A stretch of DNA of 30,094 nucleotides from a virus. Of the stretch, positions 1 to 8,406 are shown piece after piece (the stretch's first letter is position 1; each line of letters starts with the position of its first letter). The DNA lies in the IMG/VR virus record IMGVR_UViG_3300046727_000088, positions 1 through 30,094 of that record. One strand, given 5' to 3'. The notes below the pieces were generated by a model. It was given only the letters and a program-made list of their open reading frames with translations, was not told where the DNA came from and did no database searches. A program made the position numbers and the translations under genes.

Positions 1-100
1 GTTTGCGAGCGCCGCCGCGCCCCCCTTACAAATTCTGAGTTTTCGGTCGGGGTTAACCGCCGCAGGTTAACGCCGAACCCGGTGGCACACGTGCCGACCG
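1..100. promoter_or_regulatory. Non-coding stretch upstream of terminase small subunit
   Basis: No convincing gene lies here. The stretch begins GC-rich, becomes AT-richer around 27-45, and then carries two GGTTAAC copies (51-57 and 65-71) and a short inverted repeat, GGCAC-AC-GTGCC, at 84-95 just before the first gene. In lambda-type phages the DNA before the small terminase gene holds the cos site where terminase binds and cuts, so this is a reasonable place for a packaging site or a late promoter. I see no convincing -35/-10 pair. Confidence 0.4.
51..71 (+). repeat. Direct repeat of GGTTAAC, 14-base period
   Basis: GGTTAAC occurs at 51-57 and again at 65-71. The first copy is part of the perfect 8-base palindrome GGTTAACC. 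Both are followed by CGCC or GCC, so the similarity extends slightly beyond the core. The position, 30 bases before the small terminase gene, suits a terminase-binding or regulator-binding site. The repeat is seen directly; its role is inferred. Confidence 0.5.
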
Positions 101-832
101 ATGGCACAGCGACTTCTATCAAAGGCGGAATTCGCCAAGCTCGCGCAGGTCACGAAGCCGGCGATCTCGAAGGCGCTCCGCGGCCCGCTCGCTGCCGCGC
201 TCGTCGGCGACCGCATCGACGCGGAGCACGCCGCGGCTCGCACCTACATCGGCGCTCGGAAGGGCACCGGATCCGACCGCGCTCCGATCAAGGGAACGAA
301 AGCGGCACCGAAGAGCGCACGCGCTCCGACGGAGCCGCCGAAGCCGGCCCCGAAACGACGACGCGAACCGACCGCGCTCCGACCGAAAGGCGACGTTCCG
401 GCGCCCCGCATCAAGATCGGAATGGGCCTCGGGCTCGAGCAGCTCGCCGAGCTCCCGACCTACGCGGACATGACGATCCGCGAGCTCGCCGAACGGTTCG
501 GCACCTTCCGCGCTTTCTCGGATCTCCTCGGTGCCCTGAAGACGATCGAGGACATCCGCAAGACCCATCTCGCGAACGAGGAGACCGAAGGGTCTCTCAT
601 CTCGCGTGAGCTCGTCCGAAAGAGCATCTTCGGCGCGCTCGAGGAGCAGAACAAACGGCTCCTCGGGGACACGCCCCGCACGATCGCCGGGCGCCTGCTC
701 GGAATGGGCGCCGCCGGCGCCGGCGTCGAGGAAGCGGAGCGCGTCGTCCGCGAGCTCATCTCCTCGCAGCTGAAGATCGTGAAGTCGCGCGCGACGCGGA
801 CGCTCCGCGAGCCGCCGGCGGCGAATGCCTGA
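101..832 (+). CDS. Putative terminase small subunit (Nu1-like)
   Basis: 243 residues. The N-terminal ~50 residues look like a winged-helix/HTH DNA-binding domain (pattern LSKAEFAKLAQVTKPAISKAL), as in lambda Nu1 and related DNA-recognition subunits that direct terminase to the packaging site. Residues ~55-110 are a basic Pro/Ala/Arg-rich linker, and the C-terminal half is helical and charged, suitable for oligomerisation or contact with the large subunit. The next gene is a clear large terminase and overlaps this one by 8 bases. It is longer than lambda Nu1 (181 residues) because of the linker. The start at 101 has no strong ribosome binding site. The assignment rests on the HTH and on gene order; sequence identity to Nu1 is weak. 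Confidence 0.7.
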   Translation: MAQRLLSKAEFAKLAQVTKPAISKALRGPLAAALVGDRIDAEHAAARTYIGARKGTGSDRAPIKGTKAAPKSARAPTEPPKPAPKRRREPTALRPKGDVPAPRIKIGMGLGLEQLAELPTYADMTIRELAERFGTFRAFSDLLGALKTIEDIRKTHLANEETEGSLISRELVRKSIFGALEEQNKRLLGDTPRTIAGRLLGMGAAGAGVEEAERVVRELISSQLKIVKSRATRTLREPPAANA

Positions 833-2816
833 CACTCGGACAACGGACGAGGACTGGCTCGCGACGCAGTTCGACGGGCTCACGGACGAGCTCGCCGTGC
901 TCCTGCCTTCCGCCTGGGCGGAGGCGCAACGCTACCTCCCCGCGTCGACGACGGCGCTCCCGGGCCCGTTCCGTTTCAGTGTCGCGCCATACCTTCGAGA
1001 GATCGTCGACTGCCTGAGCGTCGACTCGCCGATCCGCGAGGTCGCCTTCATGAAAGGCGTCCAGATCTGCGCGACGACCGGCGTCCTCGAGAACGCTCTC
1101 GGCTACTGCATCGCGCACGTGAAGACGGCGCCGGTGATGCTCGTCACCGCGGACGCCGAGCTCGCGAAGATCCGGCTCGAGTCGTACATCATTCCGATGC
1201 TCCAGGCCTCCGGCCTCGAGCACCTCATCACCTCGAGCGACGAGGGGAACGCCCGGAAGACTGGGCGGACCGAGAAAAAAGTCGAGTGGTACGGCGGCGG
1301 GTTCCTGATCCCGTTCGGCGCGCAGAACGCCAACAAGCTCCGCTCGATGTCGATCCGGATCATGCTCCGGGACGAGATCGACGCCTTCCCGTTGACCGTT
1401 GGGAAGGACGGCGACCCGATGAAGCTCTCGTTCGACCGCACGGCGGCGTTCGAGGGCTCGCGCAAGGTGCTCGACATCTCGACCCCGCTCATCCGCGGGC
1501 AGTCGAACATCGAGAAGAGATTCAAGCGCGGCGACCAGCGCCGCTATTTCGTCCGGTGCCTGAAGTGCAACTTCGCCCAGGTGCTGCGGTTCCAGCACAC
1601 GGATCCCGACACGGGCGTCGTCGGCGGGATGACGTGGCAGACCGAGAACGACCAGCTCGTTCACGACTCGGTCCGTTATCTCTGTCAGGAGTGCGGGCAC
1701 CCGCACGCAAACGACGACAAGACGCGGCTCCTCGACCCGGATCACGGGGCCGAGTGGAAGCCGACCGCGCCCGGAGAGCCGTTCGTCCGGAGCTACCAGC
1801 TCAGCGCGCTCTATTCGCCGGTGGGGATGCAAACCTTCGCGGCGTGCGTCGCGAAGTGGCTCGACGGCTGGGACGTTCCTCGGAACCGCCCGCGCGACAT
1901 GGGCGCGCTCCAGGTCTTCTACAACAACGTTTTGGGTGAGCCGTTCACGCTCACCGGTGAGAGGGTCCGCTACGAGGCCGTGAGCGGCCACAAGCGGCTC
2001 GACTACCACTTCGGCAAGGTGCCGAACGGCTTCGCAGCGAAGCACTGCGGCGGCCCCGTCCTGCTCCTCACGTGCACGGTCGACGTGCACAAGGATAACC
2101 TCGCCGTTTCCGTCTTCGGGTGGTGCCGAGATCGTCGAGCGATCCTCATCGACTACTGGCGGTTCGAGGGCGACACGGAGCAACTCGACAACGCGCCGAC
2201 GTGGGGCCGGCTCCGGACGCTCATCGAGAACCCGGAGCTCTACACCGCGGACGACGGGAAGAAGTACCGCATCGCGATCACGCTGATCGATTCCGGCTAT
2301 CGGAGCGACGACGTCTACCGCTTCGCGAATGAATACGAGTCGAGCGTCTACCCGGTGAAGGGACGCGACGCTCCGGCGAAGAGCGCGACGCTCAAAGAGT
2401 TCTCCGAGTTCACGACGCCGATGGGCGCGCGGGCTTTCGCGATCACCGTCGACTTCTACAAGGATCGATGGTCGGCCGCGCTCCGGCGCAGCTGGGACGG
2501 TGTCAGTCTGCAGCCGCAGGGGCACTTCAACGCGCCGCTCGACGCGAGCGAGGCGCAGCTGAAGGAGCTCACCGTCGAGCAGAAGAAAGAGCAGCTCGAG
2601 CCGGGGACGCAAAACCGGATCGGCTGGAAGTGGGTCCGCCCCTCGGGCGCACCGAACGAGCTTTGGGACCTTCTCGTCTACGCGAACGCGGGGCTCGACC
2701 TCCTCGCGTGGGAAATCTGCCGCGGGCAGCTCGAGATGGAGTTCGTGAACTGGCAGGCCTTCTACGACATGTGTCTCGAGCAGCGACTCTTCTTCGTGGA
2801 ACCCCCCAATGGTTGA
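825..2816 (+). CDS. Terminase large subunit, lambda gpA family
   Basis: 663 residues, close to lambda gpA (641). This packaging motor hydrolyses ATP to pump DNA into the prohead and cuts concatemers. A deviant Walker A-like segment (MKGVQICATTG) lies near residues 76-86, and a Walker B (IMLRDEID, D183-E184) near 179-186. A zinc-ribbon-like pair CxxC...CxxC (C245/C248 and C287/C290) lies between ATPase and nuclease, as in the gpA/GpA family. The C-terminal nuclease half contains the TVDVHKD and LIDSGYRSDDVY acidic motifs. The gene overlaps the small subunit by 8 bases and the next gene by 8 bases, so the three are probably translationally coupled. Confidence 0.93.
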   Translation: MPDTRTTDEDWLATQFDGLTDELAVLLPSAWAEAQRYLPASTTALPGPFRFSVAPYLREIVDCLSVDSPIREVAFMKGVQICATTGVLENALGYCIAHVKTAPVMLVTADAELAKIRLESYIIPMLQASGLEHLITSSDEGNARKTGRTEKKVEWYGGGFLIPFGAQNANKLRSMSIRIMLRDEIDAFPLTVGKDGDPMKLSFDRTAAFEGSRKVLDISTPLIRGQSNIEKRFKRGDQRRYFVRCLKCNFAQVLRFQHTDPDTGVVGGMTWQTENDQLVHDSVRYLCQECGHPHANDDKTRLLDPDHGAEWKPTAPGEPFVRSYQLSALYSPVGMQTFAACVAKWLDGWDVPRNRPRDMGALQVFYNNVLGEPFTLTGERVRYEAVSGHKRLDYHFGKVPNGFAAKHCGGPVLLLTCTVDVHKDNLAVSVFGWCRDRRAILIDYWRFEGDTEQLDNAPTWGRLRTLIENPELYTADDGKKYRIAITLIDSGYRSDDVYRFANEYESSVYPVKGRDAPAKSATLKEFSEFTTPMGARAFAITVDFYKDRWSAALRRSWDGVSLQPQGHFNAPLDASEAQLKELTVEQKKEQLEPGTQNRIGWKWVRPSGAPNELWDLLVYANAGLDLLAWEICRGQLEMEFVNWQAFYDMCLEQRLFFVEPPNG

Positions 2817-3075
2817 TTGCTGCGACGATGACTCGACGTTTCTTGACGCGCGGATCGCTGCCGTCGAAGCGACGATTGTCGCGTTCGAGGCGGCCGTTCT
2901 CGCGTTGAACACCGGCGTCCAATCCTACGAGCTCGACACGGGCCAAACGAGACAACGCGTGACGAAGGCGGACCTGATTCGCCTCTCCGGGATGATCGAT
3001 TCGCTCATGAACCGGCGTCAGACGCTCCGCGCGCTTCGGTGTGGCGGCGCGACGCACGTCACACCCTCCTACTGA
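2809..3075 (+). CDS. gpW-like head-tail connector protein
   Basis: 88 residues between terminase and portal, the place of lambda gpW, a small protein added after packaging that completes the head for tail joining. The pattern fits: an N-terminal helix rich in Ala/Val (residues 10-35), a short polar turn with a Gly, then KADLIRLSGMIDSLMNRRQTL, like the gpW sequence in which a second helix starts after 'DL'. It is slightly longer than gpW (68). The stop overlaps the portal start by one base (TGATG). The fold match is inferred from pattern and position. Confidence 0.6.
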   Translation: MVDCCDDDSTFLDARIAAVEATIVAFEAAVLALNTGVQSYELDTGQTRQRVTKADLIRLSGMIDSLMNRRQTLRALRCGGATHVTPSY

Positions 3076-4742
3076 TGTTCGGCCTCAGCCCTCCCAAAGT
3101 TCGGCTCGTGAGCGCGAAGCGCAGGGACGCCGAACCCGGCGGCCGTGTGAGGAACGCCGCCCGCCCGGACTGGCGGATGCAGTGGTACTTCGACGACGGT
3201 TCGAAGTGGCAGGGCGGCTTCGGTCCGACCCGCCTCCTCTTCACCGACTACTGGACCCTCCGTCAGAGGTCGGTCGATCTCTTCGAGACCAACCTCTACG
3301 CGCGCGGGATCATCCGACGCCTCGTCACGAACGAGATCAACACGGGCCTCCATCTCGAGGCCTCTCCCGATGAGGACCTCCTCGGAGTCGAGGAGAACGA
3401 TCTCGCCGAGTGGTCGGAGGACGTCGAGAACCGATTCGCGATCTGGGGCAACGAGCCGCGGCTTTGCGACTTCGCGGAGCAGAGCACCTTCGGCGCGCTC
3501 CAAGTGGCTGCGCGGATGGAGGCGCTCATCGCCGGAGACGTCCTCGTCGTCAATCGGCAGGACCAGCGCACGGGGCTTCCGAAGATCCAGCTCGTCTCGG
3601 GCTCGTGCGTGCAAAGCCCGATGAAGAACGACACGGGGAACCGTATCGACCACGGCGTCGAGCGCGACGCGCAAGGACGTCACCTCGCCTACTGGATCGT
3701 TCAGGAGACGGGAAACTACGGCGGGACGCAATACAAGCGCCTCCCGGCGTACGGCGAGAAGAGCGGCCGACGCCTCGCGTGGCTCGTCTACGGGAGCGAC
3801 CGAAAGCTCGACGACGTCCGCGGGAAGCCGATGCTCTCGCTCATCCTTCAGTCGCTGAAGGAGGTCGACCGATATCGCGATGCCGCGCTCCGGAAGGCGG
3901 TCATCAACTCGATGTATGCGATGTTCGTCGAGAAGAACGCGGACAAGCCCGGAACGCGCCCACTCACCGGCGGCGCCATCCGTCGAGGGTCCGAGACCGC
4001 GGCGGCGTCCGACAACTCGGTTCGGAGCTTCAAAGCCGCCGAGCAGATTCCGGGCGTCGTCATCGAAGAGCTGCAGCAGGGCGAATCGCCCAAGGCGTTC
4101 CCGTCAACGGGCACCGACGAGCGCTTCGGCGGATTCGAGGAAGCGATCATTCAAGCGGTCGCGTGGGCGAACGAGATCCCGCCCGAGATTCTGACGCTCT
4201 CGTTCAACTCGAACTACTCGGCGTCGCAGGCGGCGATCAACGAGTTCAAGATGTATCTCAACAAGATCCGCACGGAGTTCGGCGATCGCTTCTGCGACCC
4301 GATCTATCGTGAGTGGCTTCTCGGTGAGGTAGCGGCGAAGCGGATCGAGGCGCGCGGGCTGCTCGACGCTACGCGCGACCCCTCGAGCTACGCGACGTCC
4401 GGCGCATGGATGTCGGCGGACTGGACCGGCCACATCAAGCCGGCGGTGGACCTCTCGAAGCTCGTCTCTGGGTACTCAGAGGCGATCGAGAAGGGGCTCA
4501 TCACTCGGGCGCGCGCGGCCCGCGAGCTCTTCGGTACTCGGTACTCGAAGGTCGTCGCGCAGCTCGTCCGCGAGAACGAGGAGCTCTTCCACGCGAATCG
4601 GTGGCTCGCGGAGCTCGCCGCGATGGGCAAGGGATCAAAGGCGGCACCGGCCGCGAACCCCGACGACATCAACGCCGATCCAACGAACGACGACGGCTCC
4701 GCGGCGCCCGCAAAGGCACCCGCGCTGAGGGCACTCGCATGA
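3075..4742 (+). CDS. Portal protein, lambda gpB family
   Basis: 555 residues (lambda gpB is 533). Portal dodecamers form the DNA entry and exit channel at one head vertex. Family-typical segments are visible: RGIIRRLVTNEINTGLHLE near the N terminus, an HGVE...AYWIVQE stretch, and the helical PGVIEELQQGE region followed by NEIPPEILTLSFNSNYSASQAAINEF, a hallmark of this portal group. I chose the ATG at 3075 because it overlaps the preceding stop as TGATG; an earlier in-frame ATG at 3039 would add 12 unlikely residues inside the previous gene. The stop overlaps the protease start (ATGA). Confidence 0.93.
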   Translation: MFGLSPPKVRLVSAKRRDAEPGGRVRNAARPDWRMQWYFDDGSKWQGGFGPTRLLFTDYWTLRQRSVDLFETNLYARGIIRRLVTNEINTGLHLEASPDEDLLGVEENDLAEWSEDVENRFAIWGNEPRLCDFAEQSTFGALQVAARMEALIAGDVLVVNRQDQRTGLPKIQLVSGSCVQSPMKNDTGNRIDHGVERDAQGRHLAYWIVQETGNYGGTQYKRLPAYGEKSGRRLAWLVYGSDRKLDDVRGKPMLSLILQSLKEVDRYRDAALRKAVINSMYAMFVEKNADKPGTRPLTGGAIRRGSETAAASDNSVRSFKAAEQIPGVVIEELQQGESPKAFPSTGTDERFGGFEEAIIQAVAWANEIPPEILTLSFNSNYSASQAAINEFKMYLNKIRTEFGDRFCDPIYREWLLGEVAAKRIEARGLLDATRDPSSYATSGAWMSADWTGHIKPAVDLSKLVSGYSEAIEKGLITRARAARELFGTRYSKVVAQLVRENEELFHANRWLAELAAMGKGSKAAPAANPDDINADPTNDDGSAAPAKAPALRALA

Positions 4743-6409
4743 AGACCAGGTGGGCATTCGATGTCGCGGTGCGCAGTGAAGCGGCTCAAAAGGTCGTCGA
4801 CATCGCGCTCTACGACGTGATCGGGGATTCGTACGGCGATTCTCCGACCGCGAAGCAAGTGCTCGACACGCTCGCGGCGAATCCGGACGCGTCTCAGATC
4901 AACGTCCGCATCAACTCCCGAGGCGGGATCGTCGACGAGGGGGTCACGATCCACAACATCCTCGCGCAGCACCCGGCGCCCGTCCGGGTGCATGTGGATG
5001 GCCTGGCGGCATCGATCGCGAGCGTGATCGCGATGGCGGGGGACGAGATCATCATGGCCGACAACGCCATGATGATGATCCACGACCCGTGGACGCTGGC
5101 AATCGGCTCCGCGAGCGACATGCGGAAGACCGCCGACTATCTCGACAAGACCGGCGACACGCTCGCAGGGGTCTACGCCGCGCGCACTGGGAAGAGCCTC
5201 GACGAAGTGAAAGCGGCGATGGCCGCCGAGACGTGGATGAACGCCGACGAGGCGCTCGGAAACGGGTACGCGACGAAGGTCGTTCCCGCGAAGAAAGCTG
5301 CCGCGGCGATGGCCTCGGCGCTCGATCTGAGCGGGTTTCGGCATGCGCCGGCGGCTGCGATGGCGCTAGCGGCGGCATCCAAGGCGCCGCCGCTCGCGAA
5401 GGCCGTCCCGTACAAGGAATACCCGAAGCGCGAGGACACCTCATGGGACGGGGCCGCCGCGGTCGGTCGGATGCGCAAGTGGGCCTCGTCCGACGGCAGC
5501 GGGTCGAAGGACAAGATCGACTGGACGAAGTACCGAAACGGATTCGCCTGGTACGACGAGAAGAACGTCGAGGACTTCGGCTCGTACAAGCTTCCGCATC
5601 ACGACGTTTCGAACGGCGGTCTCGTCACGAGCCGCCAGGGGACGATCGCCGCGGGCGACGCGGTCTCCGGATCGCGCGGCGGCACGAGCATCCCAGAGAG
5701 TGAACTCGGCGGCGTCCGCTCGCACCTCCAAAAGCACTACGCGCAGTTCGGGCTCAAGGCGCCGTGGGAGAGCTCCTCGGACAACGCTCTCCGCGCAGCG
5801 ACGAAAGAAGAGCCCGCGGACGCGCCTCCTCCTCACGATCCGGAAGCGGCAGTTCCGGTTATCGAGCTGGGCCTGCGGATGCTCAGCGGACACGACGTCG
5901 AGGTCACCATGGGCCCAGGCCCGGACGTGCCGCTCGAGAAGCCGATGGACAGCTCCACGGCCAAACGCGCCCAGAACACTCACCCCAACGCGGCCCATCC
6001 TGCCGCACCTCGAGGAAAAACGAACATGACGAAAGAAGAACTGAAGGCCCAACACCCCGAGCTCTACGCAGCGGTTCTCGCCGAAGGCGAGAAGGACGGC
6101 GTCTCGAAGGAGCGCAAGCGCGTGAGCGCCCACATCAAGCTGGGCACCTCGAGCGGGGACATGAAGTTCGCGCACGACTGCATCGCGAACGGCGCGAGCG
6201 CGCAGGACGACGAGGTCTTCGCCTCCTACCAGTCCGCGGCGATGAACCGTCGCGACGGACAGGCGCGGCAGAGCGACTCCAACGCCGCGGGCGCGGCACT
6301 CGACGGCGTCGCCGCGCCGAAAGCGAACGCGGGCACCGAGGTGAAGGACGCGGTCGACGAGGGCGTCGAGCGGTTCCTCGCTTCGCGAGGCAAGGCCGCC
6401 AACGGCTGA
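4739..6409 (+). CDS. ClpP-type prohead protease with C-terminal scaffold (gpC-like)
   Basis: 556 residues in three parts. Residues ~1-190 are a ClpP/S49-like serine protease: GLAAS with likely nucleophile S92, MMIHDP with likely catalytic H115, and the TWMNADEAL segment. Residues ~225-345 hold a separate domain with W..., KYRNGFAWYD, YKLPHHDV and a GSRGGTSIP motif; I recall the same module in other phage prohead proteases. After a Pro-rich linker, residues 430-556 are a charged helical scaffold. As in lambda gpC, the protease should mature the prohead and degrade the scaffold. The ATG at 4739 overlaps the portal stop. The fusion with the middle domain is the odd feature. Confidence 0.88.
   Translation: MKTRWAFDVAVRSEAAQKVVDIALYDVIGDSYGDSPTAKQVLDTLAANPDASQINVRINSRGGIVDEGVTIHNILAQHPAPVRVHVDGLAASIASVIAMAGDEIIMADNAMMMIHDPWTLAIGSASDMRKTADYLDKTGDTLAGVYAARTGKSLDEVKAAMAAETWMNADEALGNGYATKVVPAKKAAAAMASALDLSGFRHAPAAAMALAAASKAPPLAKAVPYKEYPKREDTSWDGAAAVGRMRKWASSDGSGSKDKIDWTKYRNGFAWYDEKNVEDFGSYKLPHHDVSNGGLVTSRQGTIAAGDAVSGSRGGTSIPESELGGVRSHLQKHYAQFGLKAPWESSSDNALRAATKEEPADAPPPHDPEAAVPVIELGLRMLSGHDVEVTMGPGPDVPLEKPMDSSTAKRAQNTHPNAAHPAAPRGKTNMTKEELKAQHPELYAAVLAEGEKDGVSKERKRVSAHIKLGTSSGDMKFAHDCIANGASAQDDEVFASYQSAAMNRRDGQARQSDSNAAGAALDGVAAPKANAGTEVKDAVDEGVERFLASRGKAANG
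6026..6409 (+). CDS. Nested in-frame scaffold protein (Nu3-like), internal start
   Basis: Inside the protease gene, an in-frame ATG at 6026 (Met430 of the long product) is preceded by GAGGA at 6012-6016, nine bases upstream, after a Pro/Ala-rich linker and exactly where the scaffold region begins (MTKEELKAQHPELYAAVLAEG). This would give a separate 127-residue scaffold sharing the protease C terminus. Lambda does the same with Nu3 inside C, to produce scaffold in excess over protease. The ribosome site and start are seen; the separate product is inferred. Confidence 0.65.
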   Translation: MTKEELKAQHPELYAAVLAEGEKDGVSKERKRVSAHIKLGTSSGDMKFAHDCIANGASAQDDEVFASYQSAAMNRRDGQARQSDSNAAGAALDGVAAPKANAGTEVKDAVDEGVERFLASRGKAANG

Positions 6410-6422
6410 TTAGGGCTCAGCC
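6404..6422 (+). promoter_or_regulatory. Hairpin over the protease stop codon, before the decoration gene
   Basis: GGCTGA (6404-6409) pairs perfectly with TCAGCC (6417-6422) across a 7-base loop, so the protease stop codon sits in the stem. The 49-base gap then carries AGAGGA before the decoration-protein ATG. There is no T tract, so it is more likely an mRNA processing or stability element or a translation-uncoupling element than a strong terminator. Confidence 0.45.
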
Positions 6423-6458
6423 CGATCAGCACCCTTTTCCAAGAAAGAGGACATCACC

Positions 6459-7151
6459 ATGTCAGATCCTGTTTCCACTTCCGTCGATCTCGGTTCTCCC
6501 GCCCTTCAGGAGGAGGCGTTCGCGGACGATCTCCTGACCTTCGGGGGCGCCGCCACCTATCCAGCCGGCACCATTCTCGGACGGCGTCGCGTCGCTGCGG
6601 CGATCACCCCGTCCGCGGTGACCGGTACGGGCAACGGCACCGTCACCGCTGCGAGCGTGCTGACCGGCGACTACGTGCCGAAATCCGGCAACTGGACGCT
6701 GAAGTGCGTCGCGGCCGCAACCAACGGCGGGACGTTCGTCCTGCTCGACCCCGACGGGGAGCAGGTCGCCGGCGGCCTCGTTCTGACGGCGGGCTCCGGT
6801 GGCGCGAACGCCTTCAAGGCCGGCGGGATGGCGTTCACCATCAACGACGGATCCACCGATTTCGCCGTGGGCGACGTGTTCACCCTTCCGGTCACGGCCG
6901 GCGGGAAGCTCGAGGCCTACAGCAAGACGGGCACGGGCGGCACGCAGATCCCGGTCGCAGTGCTGACGTACGACGTCGTGGCGGCCGGCGCGGGCGACAT
7001 CAAGGTGCGGGCCCTCATCAAGGGCGTCCTCAAGAAGAAGCGCCTGATCATCAACGCCGACGGCGACGACAGCAACATCGACTTCCTCGTGAGAGACCAG
7101 CTCCGCCGGACCGGTCTCACCGCAGTCGACAGCACGCAGACCTCGTCCTGA
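6459..7151 (+). CDS. Head decoration protein (gpD-like) with inserted domain
   Basis: 230 residues. The N-terminal ~50 residues (a typical start, LLTFGGAATYPAGTILGR) and the C-terminal ~75 residues (IPVAVLTYDVVAAG..., ending with the NIDFLVRDQLRRTGL segment) match the lambda gpD family, trimers that stabilise the expanded capsid. Between them, about residues 53-146, is an extra Gly/Thr-rich beta domain with FVLLDPDG and STDFAVGD, which recurs in the tail sheath protein at 9867-11651. Without it the protein would be ~136 residues, close to ordinary gpD-like proteins. The insertion probably projects from the capsid surface. It has its own ribosome site (AGAGGA) and lies directly upstream of the capsid gene. 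Confidence 0.85.
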   Translation: MSDPVSTSVDLGSPALQEEAFADDLLTFGGAATYPAGTILGRRRVAAAITPSAVTGTGNGTVTAASVLTGDYVPKSGNWTLKCVAAATNGGTFVLLDPDGEQVAGGLVLTAGSGGANAFKAGGMAFTINDGSTDFAVGDVFTLPVTAGGKLEAYSKTGTGGTQIPVAVLTYDVVAAGAGDIKVRALIKGVLKKKRLIINADGDDSNIDFLVRDQLRRTGLTAVDSTQTSS

Positions 7152-7157
7152 CGAGTA

Positions 7158-7196
7158 GCCGGCGCGCTCCCGCTTAGGCGGTTCGTGCGCGCCGGC
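7158..7196 (+). promoter_or_regulatory. Strong hairpin between decoration and capsid genes
   Basis: A perfect 10-base inverted repeat, GCCGGCGCGC (7158-7167) and GCGCGCCGGC (7187-7196), with an inner CCGC/GCGG pair (7170-7173 and 7178-7181). No T-run follows. It begins seven bases after the decoration stop, in the 149-base untranslated leader of the capsid gene. Likely roles are 3'-end protection of the upstream mRNA, an RNase processing site, or a partial terminator. Confidence 0.6.
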
Positions 7197-7252
7197 ACCC
7201 CAACCAAACCCAAGTCCATCGCGCCGAAAGCGACGCCGACCGCACCCGCGGT

Positions 7253-7280
7253 CTCGGTGGGCGCACCGGTGCATTCCGAG
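7253..7280 (+). promoter_or_regulatory. Second hairpin in the capsid-gene leader
   Basis: CTCGG (7253-7257) pairs with CCGAG (7276-7280), flanking the perfect palindrome GCACCGGTGC (7263-7272). It ends a few bases before the AAAGG ribosome site of the major capsid gene (ATG at 7301), so it could shape ribosome access or stabilise the 5' end of a processed capsid mRNA. Confidence 0.45.
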
Positions 7281-7300
7281 AATCGAAAGGCAACATCCAA

Positions 7301-8386
7301 ATGTCCGACAAGAGCACGACGCGGCTGATTGCGCCCTACCTCGAGGAAGCGACGGCCCCGCTCTTCCTCTCCTCGTTCTTCCAGACCCCGCAGCAGAACT
7401 TCTTCAACTCGGAGAAGGTCGAATACGACGTGATGCGCGACGGCGAAGACATCGCCGTACCCATCCCGGACACCTCGACGGATCCGCGGGAGATCGAGGC
7501 GAACAAGTTCACGAACAAGGCCGTCGTGCCGCCGGTGTTCGACCTGGCGGGTGCGGTGGCGGCGTTCGAGACCTCGCACCGCCAGCCCGGGGATACCCCG
7601 TTCGACAACCCGGACTTCATGGCGCACGCGATCGCGCAATCGATGCTCATCGGACGCAAGGCGGAGAACATGATCCGCCGGTCCATCGAGCTCGAATGCG
7701 CGCAGGTCTTCCAGACGGGGAAGATCTCGCTGAAGGACTCCGCAGGCGTCGAGCAATTCGCGTGCGACTTCAGCATGAAGTCGGGCCACAAGATCACCAC
7801 GACCGCGTGGGCCGCGGACGGCAGCACTGGCGACCCGCTCGGCGATCTCAACACCGCCGCGACGGTCGTCAAGCAGGACGGCAAGCGCGTCGCGGACGTC
7901 GCCCTCTTCGGCGCCGTCGCGATGCAGCGCTTCCTCGCGAACGCGAAGGTGAAGCAGGTCATCTTCAACAACTTCACCTCACCGGAATACGCGGGTCTGA
8001 AGCCCTCCCTCAAGGGTGAGGACGCGACGTTCATGGGCTGGGTGTGGGTCGGCGCCTACCGGATCGAGATCTGGCAGTACACCGGATTCTACAAGGACCC
8101 GCAGTCGGGCACGCTCACGCCGTACATCGACGACAACAAGGTCGTCGTGATGTCGTCGAAGGCGCGCCGAGACCTCTGCTTCGGATACCTGCCGCTCATC
8201 GTGCCGCCGGACGCGCGCGCCGCGAAGTTCATGCCGCCCCGGATTCAGAGCCAGTCGCTCGGTCTCGACCTGAGCGTCAACGCCTGGATCACTCCCAACA
8301 ACAAGCACGTGAAGGTCTCGTTCGGAACGCGTCCCCTCGCGATCCCGACCGCGATCGACTGCCACGCCGCACTCACGGTCTACTGA
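7301..8386 (+). CDS. Major capsid protein, lambda gpE family
   Basis: 361 residues (lambda gpE is 341). Family-like features are the N-terminal FFQTPQQNFFNSEKVEYDV strand region, AVPIPDTS, the middle helix region with IGRKAENMIRR, the GDPLGDLNTAATVVKQ segment, and the C-terminal NKVVVMSSKARRDLCFGYL and PRIQSQSLGLDLSVNAWITP. The protein adopts the HK97 fold and forms the icosahedral shell. It follows the decoration gene, as in lambda (D-E). It has its own structured leader, and the start has AAAGG about ten bases upstream, consistent with high expression. Confidence 0.93.
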   Translation: MSDKSTTRLIAPYLEEATAPLFLSSFFQTPQQNFFNSEKVEYDVMRDGEDIAVPIPDTSTDPREIEANKFTNKAVVPPVFDLAGAVAAFETSHRQPGDTPFDNPDFMAHAIAQSMLIGRKAENMIRRSIELECAQVFQTGKISLKDSAGVEQFACDFSMKSGHKITTTAWAADGSTGDPLGDLNTAATVVKQDGKRVADVALFGAVAMQRFLANAKVKQVIFNNFTSPEYAGLKPSLKGEDATFMGWVWVGAYRIEIWQYTGFYKDPQSGTLTPYIDDNKVVVMSSKARRDLCFGYLPLIVPPDARAAKFMPPRIQSQSLGLDLSVNAWITPNNKHVKVSFGTRPLAIPTAIDCHAALTVY

Positions 8387-8406
8387 GACCGGGAAAGAAC
8401 ACGCAG

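Noticed and set aside
119-883. Reverse frame over the small terminase gene
   Set aside because: Arg/Leu-rich shadow; the forward HTH protein and the overlap with the large subunit are more convincing.
756-2912. Long reverse-strand open frame over the large terminase gene
   Set aside because: A GC-rich shadow frame, rich in Arg/Glu/Asp/Val; the forward frame is a clear terminase with motifs. No domain or ribosome site supports it.
7158-7196. Rho-independent terminator after the decoration gene
   Set aside because: The stem is strong, but no T tract follows and essential late genes lie downstream, so it is reported as a regulatory hairpin.
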